A stretch of 64,000 nt of DNA from the NCBI GenBank assembly GCA_002682825.1, contig NOKP01000015.1, positions 248,001-312,000 of the forward strand, given 5' to 3'. Numbering within the stretch: the first letter of the stretch is position 1; each line of letters begins with the position of its first letter. The translations under genes were made by a program, and so were the position numbers. Below are positions 33,185-45,807 of the stretch, one piece after another. A model generated the notes under the pieces. The model did not search any database, had not been told where the DNA came from, and was given only the letters and a program-made list of their open reading frames with translations. The stretch is from Neonectria sp. B-13 (lineage: Eukaryota > Ascomycota > Sordariomycetes > Hypocreales > Nectriaceae).

Positions 33185-35505
33185 ATGAATTCCTTCATCA
33201 TATGCTGGGTTGTTTTGCTCATGGTATCGGCCTGGGCTCAACAATTCTCAAGTGGCTTTATTTACGATATTGACCTTCCCACCTTGACCTCGGAATGTCA
33301 GACGGCAATGAACCAGACAGTCAAGTGCAGCTGGCTTCTGGCATTGTATGAAGTCGAGGACGTTGATTTATCAACTCAAAACTTGACTGAAATCTGTACT
33401 TCGGCCTGCTACAAGTCCCTTGTTGACACCCGCAGCGATATTGACTCGGCCTGTCCTGTGTCCCACAACAAGATTGTCGGAGGCGGTATTGCTTACCCAG
33501 CCACGCAACGAGTCGACAGTCTGCTTGATGTGTACAACAAAACTTGTCTAATAGACCCGTAAGATACAATACTATGACTTGATTTCACATGCTGACAATG
33601 TCCAACAGCAAAACTAAGACGTTCTGTTACGACGTCATGCGTTCTTGGCAAAACCAAAGTGTCCTCACACGGGATCAAAAATGCTCACCGTGTCTGCTCA
33701 GCTTGTTGCGTCTTGACCAGAGCTCGGATTTCTCATACAGTGGCAGCTTCGAAGAGGAATTCTCTTCGTTGACGTCAAGTTGTGGAGCATCTAGCTATCA
33801 ACCGACCAAGCCTGTACCCATTGCTCTCAACGGCACCTCAAACGCAACTGCGACTACGACTGCAACTCCAACATACTCTTGTGCATCAATCCACACCATA
33901 CAGGTTGATGAGACGTGCAACGGAATCTGTAAGTCATACAATGTCTCCACGTTTTCCCTTGGGCAGGCGAATGAGTTGGAAGTTTATTGCAAGAACTTCC
34001 CCAAGGCTGGGACCAAGCTCTGTATGCCTGCTTCATGTGACGTCCATACTGTCGGGGCCAACGACACCTGCTACAGCGTTGCCGCCAAACAGCCTAAGTA
34101 TATCAGCGTTACGCAGCTACAGGCCTGGAATCCGAACTTGAATGGGCTTTGTACAAACATGAAACAACAGGAGGGCATGCAAATATGTGTCAGGTACGTC
34201 TTGAACCACTAAGAGTTTGAATATTTAACTGACACCGTTAGTCCTCCCGGCCAGAGTCTCTCAGCACCATCAAGCTCCAGCGCTGTCACGACATCGGCGG
34301 CGACCGCAGTGTAAGCCATCACAGTCGTGCCAAAGTTCACAGTATCTGACCTTGTGCCACAGGCCCCAACCTACCAATATCGCCAACGGAACCAATCCAC
34401 GATGTGCCGAGTACTACAATATCTCGCGGGGAGATACATGCAGCGACATCACGATCCAAGCCGAGCCGGGAATCTCTTTGGTGGATTTCTATTTTCTGAA
34501 TAAAGGTATCAATGAAAATTGCACGAATCTTCTTGCTGGACAAAGCTATTGTATCAATCCGGTGGGAGACATAGCCACTTATCCTGGATATGGGTATGTA
34601 TTTTCGTCGTCTATGTATTCGGGTGCTAACCTGTTGGAGGTCAACCTATACCGGCGCCTGCACTGGTGCAGGATCTCCGTCGACGTGTTACGGGAATTAT
34701 GCCACCTTGTCACCAATTCCCTTTGAAGGAGACTCGGTATTTCCTACAGCCGCCGCTACCAAAACAAGACGAAAATATACTCTTTGGCCCACCGCACCAG
34801 GAACAATTGCACAATGCGCAATGTACTTTCAGTATCTTCACACCGGCCGCAACAAAACCGACGAGTATGCAAACAGCTGCAGTTATATAGCCGAAGCATA
34901 TGTCATTACGCCGGATATACTCAAGGAATGGAACCCATCTCTTAGGGATGTCGATCCATGCATGGCTTTGAAAGAATATCGCTACTGCGTTAGCAAAAAG
35001 GGTACTTCATCTTAGCTGCGAGTCCATTAGCCCGCTGACACATAATCAGCGATCGAAACTTCCACTCCTACGACCTCTTCTTACCAGCAAATCAGCAAAT
35101 CAACAAGCGAGACATCAATCAGTCCAACAATCTCCGATGCTGAAACGTCCGACCAGGTGTCAAGCACCAAGACAATCGCTCCTTCAACGTTCAAGACGCA
35201 AGAAAATGGCGAATCGTTGAGTACCACGAAACTCACCACGACATCGACTGACGGAGTGAATACACCATCGCCACGCCCTGTAAGTAGATAGTATTCCTAT
35301 CACTGTTGATTTACTAACACGTCGTCTGTAGACCGACATGACGGCTGGTTGTAAGAAGTTCTACAAAGCAAAGTCGGGTGATTACTGCTCAAAGATTTGC
35401 GAGGCAAACGGTATCTCGATGGAAAATTTCAAGAAATGGAACCCCGATGTCAAGCCAGATTGCAGTCTCATCATGGTTGATTACTACTATTGTGTCAGCC
35501 ATTAG
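33185..35505 (+). CDS. Secreted multi-LysM protein
   Basis: Chitin-oligomer-binding secreted protein. Signal peptide MNSFIICWVVLLMVSAWAQ. An N-terminal Cys-rich region (residues about 30-200, with TVKCSWLLALYEVED and KCSPCLLSLLRLDQ) precedes LysM-like modules: HTIQVDETCNGICKSYNVST; HTVGANDTCYSVA...LQAWNPNL; YNISRGDTCSDITIQ...FYFLNKGI; a divergent one with YVITPDILKEWNPSLRDVD; and a C-terminal one, YKAKSGDYCSKICEANGIS...FKKWNPDV, ending in YYYCVSH. A Ser/Thr-rich linker precedes the last module. Introns about 33560-33607, 34194-34242, 34312-34362, 34595-34650, 35004-35050 and 35281-35330. Known fungal LysM effectors mask chitin from host receptors or protect hyphae; divergence from the subgroup-C chitinase suggests co-expression and self-protection, which is inference. 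Confidence 0.87.
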
Positions 35506-36975
35506 CTTGTCGCATAATTGGATAAGCCTGTTTTCAAAATCGCTTCTCCTGCCGTAAACTCTTTACTAGGCTCATTTTCGCTTGGGTCTGTTGAACGCTG
35601 GCTCAGCTGATGTATCCGAAATTCTTTGTGTGGTATTTTTTTTATTTGAGCTTCTTGGTCTTCCCAGGCGTCCAAATTTCGAATTTCGAATATCACTCCC
35701 AAGTATATCTAAGGAACGTCGCGGGCTTAGACTTAAGTTGCAATGCTACACAATTGGAAAAGATTTCGTGATGATGCACCACGCAAGCTGCAACGATAGG
35801 TTGAAGTGCTGCGTAGACGGTCTCTGTCCAGATCCTGGTCCTCCAGCTTCAATCTTTACGAATGCCTTGATGCAACCTGCGCTACGAGACAACCTCTGAA
35901 CCTGGCGGCAGCCCAATTTCCCGATCGAGCCTTGAAAAATGAACCGGAGTGGTCTTCATCAACGAAAATGCGGGGTTCGTACTCTTTCTTATCAGCCAAC
36001 AGCGGTGACGAGACTACGCCACAGCATTTGGGGCGGGTGACGTGCGACAACAACTACTTCGCGCCTCGAGATATCCCACTTTGCCCACACGTGTGATACT
36101 AAAAGTGATTTGGTCCTAGGAGCAAGTTGATGGTAGGAGAACGCATGAGAGACGGCTGCTCGCGTAGGAATACCCCGAATCTAGACCACTCGTAGTTAGT
36201 TGCCAACGCACACTACGAATAACGATGCAAGAGTGCTTCAGCAGGTCTAAGAGAAATAGGGCGACACCGACAGCTGAGCCCCTGCCTCCCTCCACTGACG
36301 TGAAAAAAATGGCAACTCGGAGAACGAAATGGGGAAACATATTAAGAGCTGTCGTCTTCGGGGTACGGTGCAAATTGATCCCTTGCGAGCCTGCACTACT
36401 TCTAGCCATATTGTTCCGACTCTGAACTGCCGTATAGCCGTGGTACGATGGTGTCCGATAACACGAGTGGGAGCCGGTTGACGCCAAATACACGCGAATT
36501 GCATCATGCAGCCACGCTGGTACTTGTCGCTCTGGAGCTGCTGTGGCGCGTTGCAAGCTCGCGATCGCAAGCCCCAAAGGCGTACGCGATTAGAATTTCC
36601 GTATCCAGGCAAATCGATGCGGTTGGTCTTTGAAAGTGGCTTGTCCGCGCCCGCGGCTACCCTTCTTCTCGCCAATTACAACTCGTCTTTCTATGGTCTT
36701 GAAGTGATATATCAGCGCACAACTCCAAGTGGGATATCCTGGTCAGTTGCATCCACTACGCAGGAAAGTGGGAGGATTCCGTGCCATCTATTGGGATGCA
36801 TGTCTAGGAAATTCGTATTCGATCTAGATCAAAGATAAGGACCATATGAGCTGTTCGCCGGTGACCCTGGAGGAACTGGTTCGGAAACTATAAAATAAGC
36901 ATACCTGCACATTCGCCAGTTGAACTATGACTTACATGCACTCCAAGCCTGTCTCAGTCACAATAGCTTTCGATC
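35506..36975. other. Intergenic, no gene seen
   Basis: About 1.5 kb. Open frames up to 153 codons on both strands overlap each other and show no family motif, signal peptide or splice logic. Confidence 0.45.
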
Positions 36976-39256
36976 ATGAGCTGGGGTTCTGCATTTGGCC
37001 GTCTGGCCATCACCAAGAAGCATGAGCGAACGGCTGAAGAACGCGCTTTTGTTCGACGACTAGACTTGTTCCTTATGACATTTGGCTGCCTGTCTCAAGG
37101 TAAGAGGCATGAAGATGCTTTTATCCAAATTTGCGGTGCTTACTTTGCATTTCCTAGTCATCAAGTTCTTGGACCAAACGAACATCACCACTGCCTATGT
37201 GAGCGGCATGAAGGAGGAGTTGGGTCTTTACCAAAATGAACTCAACTAGTAAGTCTATTAAAGAACGAGATGACGGTCCATCCCTGAGCGCAGGCTGACA
37301 TATCACAGCTTTACGACATACTTTAACATCGGCTATTGCATCATGCTCATCCCGTCCCAGGTCATCTTGACCTACGTGCGCCCTAGCTTGTGGCTTCCGG
37401 GGTTGGAGATTGCGTGGGGAGTCATTACCGGCCTAATTGCATTGGTGCACAACGCAAAACAGATATATGCCCTGCGTTTCTTCTTGGGACTGCTGGAGAG
37501 CAGTGCCTGGCCAGGAATGATTACGCTACTGAGTAAGAGGCCTGCATAGATATTCACTCTTCTTTCTATTGAATTGATTTCATGAGAGATCATGCTAACG
37601 GTAGATTAGTGTACTGGTATACTCCCTCAGAGCTGGCAAAGCGGTACGTACAGGCTCATTTCAGATTAAACAAGAATTTTCCCACTTCTTTCCTAGGTTC
37701 AGAGTCCAAGTCGCTGACACTCTAATTACAGGATGGGGTTTTATCACTCTGCGCGTGCCGTCGGTGGGATGATGTCTGGTGCCCTCCAGGTTGCCATCCT
37801 AAAAACCCTCGATGGGAGAAGTGGTCTCGCTGGATGGCGGTGAGCTATAGACCTTATCCATTTAACCAGTGGCAGCTAACCAAATCTAGTTGGCTCTTCG
37901 TCATCAACGCTGTCATGACTGTCGTCCTCGGCTTCTTCGGCTTTGTCATGCTCCCCGATACTCCCAATCGCCCCAACCCCTGGGCTAAATGGTGGTTTAC
38001 CGCCGATCATGCCCGGATCGCAATGGAGAGGCTAGATCGCCATGGACGAGCGGAAGCTAGGAAGATTACTTGGACTGCAGCAAAGTGAGTGACAAACAAA
38101 GTTCTCCAGAGCAGAATGGAAAGCTAACGGTGCATTTGCTTCACTTAGACGCGCCAGTCGCACATGGATTACCTACTATATCCCGGTCTACTGGGTGGTT
38201 AGTGGTATGAGTGCTGGAGGTTTGGTCTATTTTAGTGTCTTCCTCAAGACCCTGATCGACGACAAGGGCAACCCGATCTGGACCATAACCCAAGTCAACA
38301 CCATCCCCATTGGAGGTGGTGCAATTCAGGTTGTTTTCAGTCAGTCTTCTTCTTTTTGATGGTACTTTGTTAGAATACCGCTAATATTCAGTACAGTATG
38401 GGTTTGGTGTATTCTGTCTGACTTGCTGCAAGTCCGCTGGCAGCTTATTGTTGCCCAAAGTAAGACATGATCTATATCTTATCGACCGAGACAATGACCT
38501 CGTCTGTACTAATGAATCGTCAACTCAGGTCTCATTGGTGTCATCCCTGGAATCATCATGACCGTCTGGACGAGGCACCCCGATACCGTACCTATCGCCG
38601 CAGCCTACGCCAGCTACTTTATCACCTACGGAGTCCAGGCGTCGGGGCTCATTCTGCTGGCATGGTTCACTGATATGTGAGTCTCGAAGAGATAAGAGTT
38701 GTTCTTTTTCTTGACTAACGGCAACATCAGGTATCCGCAAGATCCTGAGGTTCGATCTTTGGTTGTTGGTCTCTCCGTCGTCGCGATCTACGCAGTCGAC
38801 GCAGGTAGCAATGTGTCTGTTTGGCGCACCACCCAGGCCCCTCACTGTGAGTCCATGATCCAGACCAGTTCTATATAACTTTGGCACAGGTATTGACAGT
38901 GCAACTCATCACAGACACGACGGGCTGGGCTGTAGTGCTTTCAATGTGGATTGCAGGTATTACTCTAATCCTAGGTCTCTGGCAGCTTGACAAACGTGTT
39001 CTCCTGTAAGTCATTCCAGTAACATTCTTCATTGCCCCTCTTAGATATCCCGTCGGATACTATTTCTTTACGTCATTATGCGGAGCTAACCAAGTATCAT
39101 CTTCCTAGGCCAAAACGACTTGCCTTCCGCGAGGCCGAGACCCAAGTTACCGACAGGCCCAGCTCCGAACAGGATCACGAAGCAAAGTCTGAAACAGACT
39201 TAGAGACCAATAGTGGCAAAGAAATCAAGAGAGTCCAGGTCAGCCTGGTCACCTGA
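36976..39256 (+). CDS. MFS transporter, anion:cation symporter type (Dal5/Fen2/Liz1-like)
   Basis: Plasma-membrane permease for an organic anion such as a vitamin, allantoate or related acid. Start [20 protein letters not shown]. Landmarks: [34 protein letters not shown] (the ACS helix 1 D-x-x-N block), [60 protein letters not shown] (loop R-x-G motif) and a long loop ending in [19 protein letters not shown]. The second half has [20 protein letters not shown] and VTGWA-like helices ending in a hydrophilic acidic tail. About ten short introns. The Liz1/Fen2 branch is suggested by the LESSAWPG and VWRTTQAP motifs. The substrate is not provable from sequence. Confidence 0.87.
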
Positions 39257-39674
39257 TGATAACGAACTACCGACAATACGTCTGATCGCCCTTACTACGT
39301 GTCAATTTCGACACGTCTCCCACAGGGTAGCGGATATCGCTCGAGAGCATCGGGTACAGCTAACAAGCAATGCGGTTTCTTGAGTGCAATTTTTAAGTGT
39401 ATCTCTGTCAATAATACAGCCATCGCAGACCTAGAAGAAATCCAGTGTATTGTGACAGTCGTAAAGATCGCAAAGTGGCAATTACACATAGCTGCACTTG
39501 GTCTATAGTCTAACAATCTTGTTGCATTTTTGCTTCGTATAACGTCCTGTGAATGTGTACTTCATTTAGGGTTCCTTATCGATATTATTCAGTAAGTCAT
39601 CGACGGTCATCGACGAGAGAACCTCCACTGTACTGGCCATCGTCTTCCAATCGGTAGACACTCTGGCCGACTTC
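39257..39674. other. Intergenic between convergent genes
   Basis: 0.4 kb 3' flank of the transporter and the alcohol dehydrogenase. Nothing recognised. Confidence 0.5.
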
Positions 39675-40850
39675 CTATGGTATCCTCACAACCATCCGAC
39701 CGACGATACTGTCGCCCTTGAGCTTATCGAAGATGGCTGGAATTTCAGAAAATTCCACAACTGTAATAACAGGGCTGATCTTTCCCGCTGCGACTTGAGC
39801 CAGGAGCTCCTGCATCTGATCCTCGGTTCCAGTTGCAACGCCAGTGACAGTTAATGCTTGAGTATCAGACTGGTCAGCTTCTTTCTTCCAGTGCTGGCTT
39901 TGGCCAGTATCTTACCTCGCGCAGAACACAGCGATGCGGGTATTGGGATGTTGAAATCGTTGGACGGGAGGCCGATGGTGACAATCAGCCCCGTATTTCG
40001 CACCAGTTCAGGAGCAATCCTGAACGCTTCCTCGGAGCCTGAGACAACTAATATTGCGTGTGCACCTTCCCCTGTCAATTCTTTTACTTTCTTTGCCACG
40101 TCCTCTGTGGCGAAGTCGACGAAGAATTGAGCACCACAGCTGAGGCTCAAGTCTCGTTTGGATTGACCAGAGTCAACGGCAATAACTCGGAATCCCCTCA
40201 ATCTGGCAGCGATCTGGACGCCCAGGTGGCCAAGTCCACCACCGGAGCCAGAGATCACAACCCAATCATCATTCGACAAGTGGGCGTCGAGTTTTGACAC
40301 CGCTCCTGCCATAGTGAGGCCAGCGCACAACAAAGGAGCCGCTACTTCGCTCGGGACCTCATCCGGAATGCGTGTCACATACCTCGCATCCGCCACGACA
40401 TATTGCTGCAGTGTTCCCGGCACATGTCGGCCTGTGTTGAGCTGATTTGGGCAGTTGTTTAAGAAGCCTTTCAGGCAAACAGAACACTGGCCGCACGCAC
40501 TAAAGACCCATTTTACGCCAACTCGTTGACCAAGCATGGAGCTTGCAACGAGCCCGCCTGTCTTGACCACGATACCAACGCCTTCATGGCCCACGATGGG
40601 GTTGTACTGGCTCCATCCAAGAAGAGCTCGAATCTCGGATCCGCTGTAAATACATCAGATTATTAGACTCATTCTTCCATTGATGGCTCGGTTGGATCAA
40701 GTACCAGATACCGCTAAAGGCAAGCCGAACAAGAACTTGATTCTCTCCAGGTTCCCCAACTGGTATGTCTTCTTGGATCCTGATCTTCGCAGATTGTCCG
40801 GGGTTCTCAATTACCGCCGCCGTCTGGCTCTGGGGTATTTGCAGGTCCAT
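39675..40850 (-). CDS. Zinc-dependent alcohol dehydrogenase (MDR family)
   Basis: NAD(P)-dependent oxidoreductase of alcohols/aldehydes. Exons 40850-40705, 40643-39916 and 39856-39675 are in phase (351 residues, normal for yeast-type ADH). The catalytic zinc ligands are the Cys in FSGI|CGSEIRALLGW, whose codon is split by intron 1 (TG|C), and the His-Glu of VGHEGVGIVV. Structural zinc Cys residues are in FSACGQCSVCLKGFLNNC. The Rossmann motif is ISGSGGGLGHLGVQIA. The substrate-loop QLNTGRHVPGTLQQYVVADA is typical of fungal ADH1-like enzymes. The CGSE and GW variations from classical CHTD/H suggest a different substrate from ethanol. It lies between two MFS transporters on opposite strands, possibly a catabolic unit. 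Confidence 0.9.
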
Positions 40851-41577
40851 TGTCGTAGTTGAGACTGGAACTTCGTCCGTAGTGAATGTGCGACTAAGGC
40901 TGTCAATAGCCTTGATTTAGTGGTGTTTGGTTTTCGCTCTGTGTTCTTCTGGATAGATAACCAGCTTCGATGAATGGAAACCTGCCCATTGGTCCAATGT
41001 GGGAAGTATGTAAGCGTACATAACGTTACGTCCTCCGAGGTTCCCCACTTCGGCTCCAAAAACCGGCACTTGAACTCTGGGCGCGAAACATGATGGCGTG
41101 ACGCTATTTTGGCTAGCTCTTGGCCGAAGCACACTACCTGCGGCATTCTTCAGAATTTAATCCTCCTAGAAAATGGGGAACCGCCTAGCACATGCTCACA
41201 ATAGCAGAACCAGAAACTAGTTCTGCAAGCTGATATATTCGAGGTGATGTATTGCTCAATCATACGCCTGTCATCTCTCCATATGGTACCAGCTGGCTTC
41301 TGATGGTCATGACAGCCATGTACTAAAACTCGAGAGGGGCGCCTAGGTTCTCTCTACAGCCTACTGGAGCTTGGCTCTGAAAGTAGTCTCAAGCAGCGAC
41401 AGATAGACTTAACCCCTTGCGACTGTGAAGACGAAGTCAAGATAAACGGGCACTTTTAAAATAAAATAAACAGCAATAGATTCGAAGTTTCTAGCTATTC
41501 TGAATGTAGTTGGTTCAATACGGCACCATGTAGGTCTTCTCCATAGAAGGGTACAGAAAATATGCTACCATGTCTGC
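40851..41577. other. Intergenic, no gene seen
   Basis: 0.7 kb; promoter of the alcohol dehydrogenase at the left end. A 111-codon minus-strand frame ending at 40811 overlaps the dehydrogenase start and has no motif. Confidence 0.45.
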
Positions 41578-43218
41578 TCAAGGTCGCCAACGGAACGCAG
41601 GGTGCTTCCAGTCCAAGTCCTCAATCTCCTGCTGCGTCATCCCACTGAGCGCCCCATCAACGTCCCAAGTATCCTTCTTCTTGTTATCCTTCTTCATCCA
41701 CAGCAGCGTCAGCGTACTGAGGATAAGGATTCCTCCTGAAGTCGCCAGGTTCAGCCCGTTGCCAATGTGATAGTTCGGGGCGTCCCAAGGGAGAAATGAC
41801 CAGGCGGCAATCAGCCCACCTACGTTGCCCATCATGACGTTCATGCCAATTGCTGCACTGCGAGCTGTATCGCTCACGACGTTCGCCGACACTTGAGCGT
41901 TGGTGAGCGGGCCAAGCGCAAAGCAGGACGAGGCGATGAGGAATGTGGCGCCGTAACGGACAGAATTGTTTTCCGATCCAAGAAACATGCAATAGCCAAC
42001 CATGCACATAGGTGCGGACAAGATGAAGAATATTTGCCGCTTGTCGATGCGCCAGCTGATCAAGGGTAACAGCAAGGTGAAGAATGCTCCAACGACGTAA
42101 GGAGGGACTGTCATTAGCTGCTGTTGAACCGTGGTCTTCTCCTGGTAGATTGTTTTGACAATAGTTGGAGCAAAGAAAGCAAGTCCTTGAACGGTGACGT
42201 TATCGAGCAGGAAGACCAAGGACGTGCTAAGCGTAATGGGCGACAGTATTCCGCGTAAGAGTTTCGTCTTGTCCATCTTGTCCAGCACCACGGTGGTGCC
42301 GACGCGTTCCGACTTGACGCGAGCAATAGCAAGATCCTTCTCTTCCTGAGTGAGCCAGCGAGCCGTCGCAGGCCGATCAGTGAGTGTGAAGAAGCTAATC
42401 AAGGCCAGTCCAATGGTGATAATGCCTTCGAGGGCAAAGATCATGCGCCAGCGATGCAGCCCGCCAAAGCTATCGAGGGTGAGGATTGCCGAGGCCAGAA
42501 GCCCACCGAATGCCCCAGCCAGAGGTGCCATGACGATATAAAGCGACAGACGGAACACCAGCTCAGAACGACGATACCAGCGAGACAAATAATATGCAAT
42601 GCCAGGCATCATTCCAGCTTCGAAGATGCCGAGGAGGAAACGGACTCCAGCTGCCTGAGGGATCGTCTTGACAAAGCCGGTTCCGAGCGAGGCGATGCCG
42701 AATAGCAGGGTAGTAATTGGAAGAAACCATCCGGGGCCCATGTATTTGCAGAGAAGATTGGCGGGGATTTCGAAGAGGATGTAGGATATGTAGAAGACGG
42801 AGATGATAATATTGTAGTCGTAGCCTTTCATACCTAGATCGACATCTAGGCCGGCAATCTTTGCATTTCCTAAGGGAAAATTAGACGTTGAGGACTTGTG
42901 TCGCCATTTGAGGATAGCTTACCGATGTTTGCGCGATCGATAAAGCAGAAGAGGTAGAGCATGGAAACGGTGGGGATGATGTACAGGTCGATCTTGAGAC
43001 GCAGGCGCCGCTCAGCTGCTGGGTCGTATTGTACGAGAGAATGGCCATATCTACGGCAGGTTAGGTTAGTGTGCAAGTCCTCAAAGCGGGTATAGATGGA
43101 AGATTGCCTACTTGTCTGTCGCGGCTTGACCTCTCTCCGCAGCATGATGGAGATTGGAATCATTCAAGGCCTCGACATTGTCGTGGTTGCTGATGTGGTC
43201 CGTCTCGGGTTTCAACAT
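41578..43218 (-). CDS. MFS transporter, allantoate/nicotinate permease-like (ACS family)
   Basis: Plasma-membrane organic-anion symporter. Start MLKPETDHISNHDNVEALND at 43218. Landmarks: LRLKIDLYIIPTVSMLYLFC|FIDRANIGKL (helix 1 D-R-x-N-I-G motif of the family, read in two parts), ISVFYISYILFEIPANLLCK, GVRFLLGIFEAGMMPGIAYY, LSRWYRRSELVFRLSLY (loop motif), WRMIFALEGIITIGLAL and MTVPPYVVGAFFTLLLPLIS. The large last exon (41578-42831) carries helices 2-12 and a hydrophilic C-terminal tail ending DLDWKHPAFRWRP, common in this group. Introns about 42834-42870, 42922 and 43052-43113. Closest remembered groups are allantoate permease and high-affinity nicotinic acid transporters; which of them cannot be decided. 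Confidence 0.9.
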
Positions 43219-44457
43219 GTTGGCGGTTGAACAGTCGCCGATTGGGACGAGACGCGATCGATAGGGTTCGAGGTGGGATCGGATGCTTGGGAGTCGGATT
43301 GAATGTTGATAGCAATGATCCTGGAGCTAAATGTCTTGAATGCAGGCTACTACTTATACTTTTGGTTCTCGCTATAACTGCCAATCTTACTACTTCAGCT
43401 CCCCGCGCCTTGAAGGTAGCAATCCCTCCCGCCACATCTTCTTAGGCGCTGGCACAAGCCACTGATACCCCGGATTTGAGAGCGCCACTAGACATGGACA
43501 GGTCTAGATTCTGCGATTAGAGTTGGCCTGATTAGCACACCTTGCATGCAGTACAGGGACTTGAGATACCCTCGGAGCATGTCCCGAAGTGAGGAGCCGA
43601 TGGGAAAGAGGTCTGCCGACAAGACCACCAAGTCGAGGATTAGACTAAAGTGACATCCTCGGGGACACTCTCGGAGGCGTGGGCGGCCTGAAGGTCAACA
43701 GCCATTCGGAGACAGGTCTGCCGGTCCTGAGTTCCCCTGAGTGTGGGGCCTCGGAGGAGCGGTTCACCCCGCATCCTGGGGGCGCATTTTATGGAGGATG
43801 TGCCGGGATGCTGAGATGAGATATTGATTGGAAAAGCCGCTCTGCTACGACATTAATCTTTATCTTCTAGGGAAAAGGGAGCATCGCATGAAGCATGCCC
43901 GTGGAGAGCTGAAGCGGCCTCAATTACTTGTGCTCCTCATCCCAGGAGACGACTTGCGGCAGACTGTATTTGCAAGTTGGGGTATGGCGACTCCGTCTCT
44001 GGTACTTCAGCTATGTGTCTCGATTGGGTTGCATCCCCGCATTTACTAGTTATGGAGTTCACTCCCGACGAGTGCGGATGCCGGGTTGACGCTGCGACCG
44101 ACACCCGACCGAGGAGCAGGGATATACCGATCCCGTATCCGTACATCCCTGTCTAGAAAATCTTGTCTGAGCCGGCAAGTTTGGCCTCCCACCCTCGAAC
44201 CCCCGTGGGGAAGTGGGACAGCCCCTGACCTTATCTTCATCCTTGGTAATTCCAGACTCGGTAATATAGTCACTCGTGCTCGTTGTCCAAAGTGTAGAGG
44301 CAGCCAGAGACTGGAAGAGCCTATTTACTACCCTGCATCTACAATGATGTAGTTTGTCTAGCGACGAGAAAGAAAAATGGGTCCTACTATCCATCAACGA
44401 AATTCCCTGGCAGCAGTCGCGATGAAAACCTGGGTGCCTGCGAGCCCCGGGTCTTGC
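43219..44457. other. Intergenic, no gene seen
   Basis: About 1.2 kb, GC-rich in parts. Left end is the promoter of the MFS gene. Open frames are short and motif-free. Confidence 0.45.
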
Positions 44458-45807
44458 TTAGTGCTTCGGAAGCACGCTCTTGTCAATCCACGCTACGTTC
44501 CCGAGCTTTCCATCCTCATTCGCAAAAACCTCCGTCGGAGTATCATACGGACTAACTCCCTTCTTGTCCAGGACGATGGTTCGGTTGTTCTCCTTCTCGG
44601 CCTCAAGATCCCAACCCGGACCAAAGTCGCTGTATGTTGCCATGAAGGTCTGATTGTTGAATCTCCCACCATTCCAGTCGATATACCCGGCTGGCAGAAC
44701 GCTCGCGTCGAAGTAGGTCTTCATAAAGATGGAGCGATGCAACTCGTTCCATGGGCGGCCAAGAGGGCATGTTCCCTTGATCTCCTCTGCGATCGTGGCG
44801 TTGGCTGCGAGGATCTGCGACCTGGATATGTACGCGCCGTACTTATTCTCGAAGCTCGTGTTTGTGCCTGATCTCGTGTTATCTTCCAACTCTCATGATC
44901 TGGGCCTATGCACATCATACCTTTCCAAGCGGTGATTCCACCACCGCAGTTGCGAAGGGTCAACGCCGACTTCTCGATCCACATTGTGCCATAACCATAC
45001 AAGAAATCCACCTCACCGGCGACAATGGAATCATAAAAGAACGCATTGCCCAATTTTCCGACAAACAACTATCCAAAATGATTAGGACCGACGCTTACTG
45101 AGAATACCCGGGCACTATATACTCACAGTGTCTTGGTAGCTGTATAAACCACACGAGTAGAAACCAGCATTAGCTCGGCTGATACCTGCCGCATGCGCCG
45201 GCCCATCTGATTGATCAGCGGCATTGTTGCGGAAGTCGATGTTGTAAGCACGAAAGTCTTCGCATCCAAATGGAGTCCCATCGGGCACAGGCCAGCCAGT
45301 TGGCCCAAACCCTGACTTGGAGGATTCCCATGTCGGCGCAACGGTCAAGACGCTTGTAATAGCGTTGTCCACAATCTTGCCTGAGCTGTCGTGGTTTGCA
45401 GAGGCCCACCAAACGGTGACTTGGTTGCTGTGGGAAGTCTTGTGGTTGATGTTTGAGTAGGTCTCGCCCTTCCATGGGCGATTGCTCGCTCCCAGTAAGG
45501 TGAGAGGTCCTGGACGCGTGACATTAAGTTGCTCGGTGTAGTCACCGGGTGCAATCAAGATGGTGTAGGGGTCTGTGTTATTGGGCAGTGAGAGGATCGC
45601 ATCCTGGATGCTGTTGAAGTCCGCTGCCGAGTTTTCCTTGCTCACGTATATGGTGTTCTTCGGACAATCATCCAAAGGGTGATGTTTGGAAGTCCTCTGA
45701 CATTTTGCGTATGTCTTCGCAGGGACTTCGGCGTGTGTAGGAAGAGCAGCGACCGACCAAGCCAAGGTCGATGCGAGGAGAGAGATGGAGACTGCTTGAA
45801 GCAGCAT
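44458..45807 (-). CDS. Pectin methylesterase (CE8)
   Basis: Secreted enzyme removing methyl esters from homogalacturonan. The ATG at 45807 starts a compact signal peptide (MLLQAVSISLLASTLAWSVA); an upstream in-frame ATG at 45864 is less likely because the only TATA-like sequence (45873-45878) lies just 9 bases from it but about 66 bases from 45807. Family blocks: DFNSIQDAILSLPNNTDPYT, IAPGDYTEQLNV, YNIDFRNNA, AGISRANAGFYSCGLYSYQDT (catalytic Gln region), GEVDFLYGYGTMWIE (catalytic Asp) and TCPLGRPWNELHRSIFMKTY (catalytic Arg in LGRPW). Introns at about 45069-45120 and 44880-44925. All catalytic landmarks are present. Together with the acetylxylan esterase and beta-helix protein it fits plant-wall attack. 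Confidence 0.92.

Noticed and set aside
44377..44871. 164-codon open frame on the plus strand
   Set aside because: It is the antisense shadow of the last exon of the pectin methylesterase, which has the conserved motifs.
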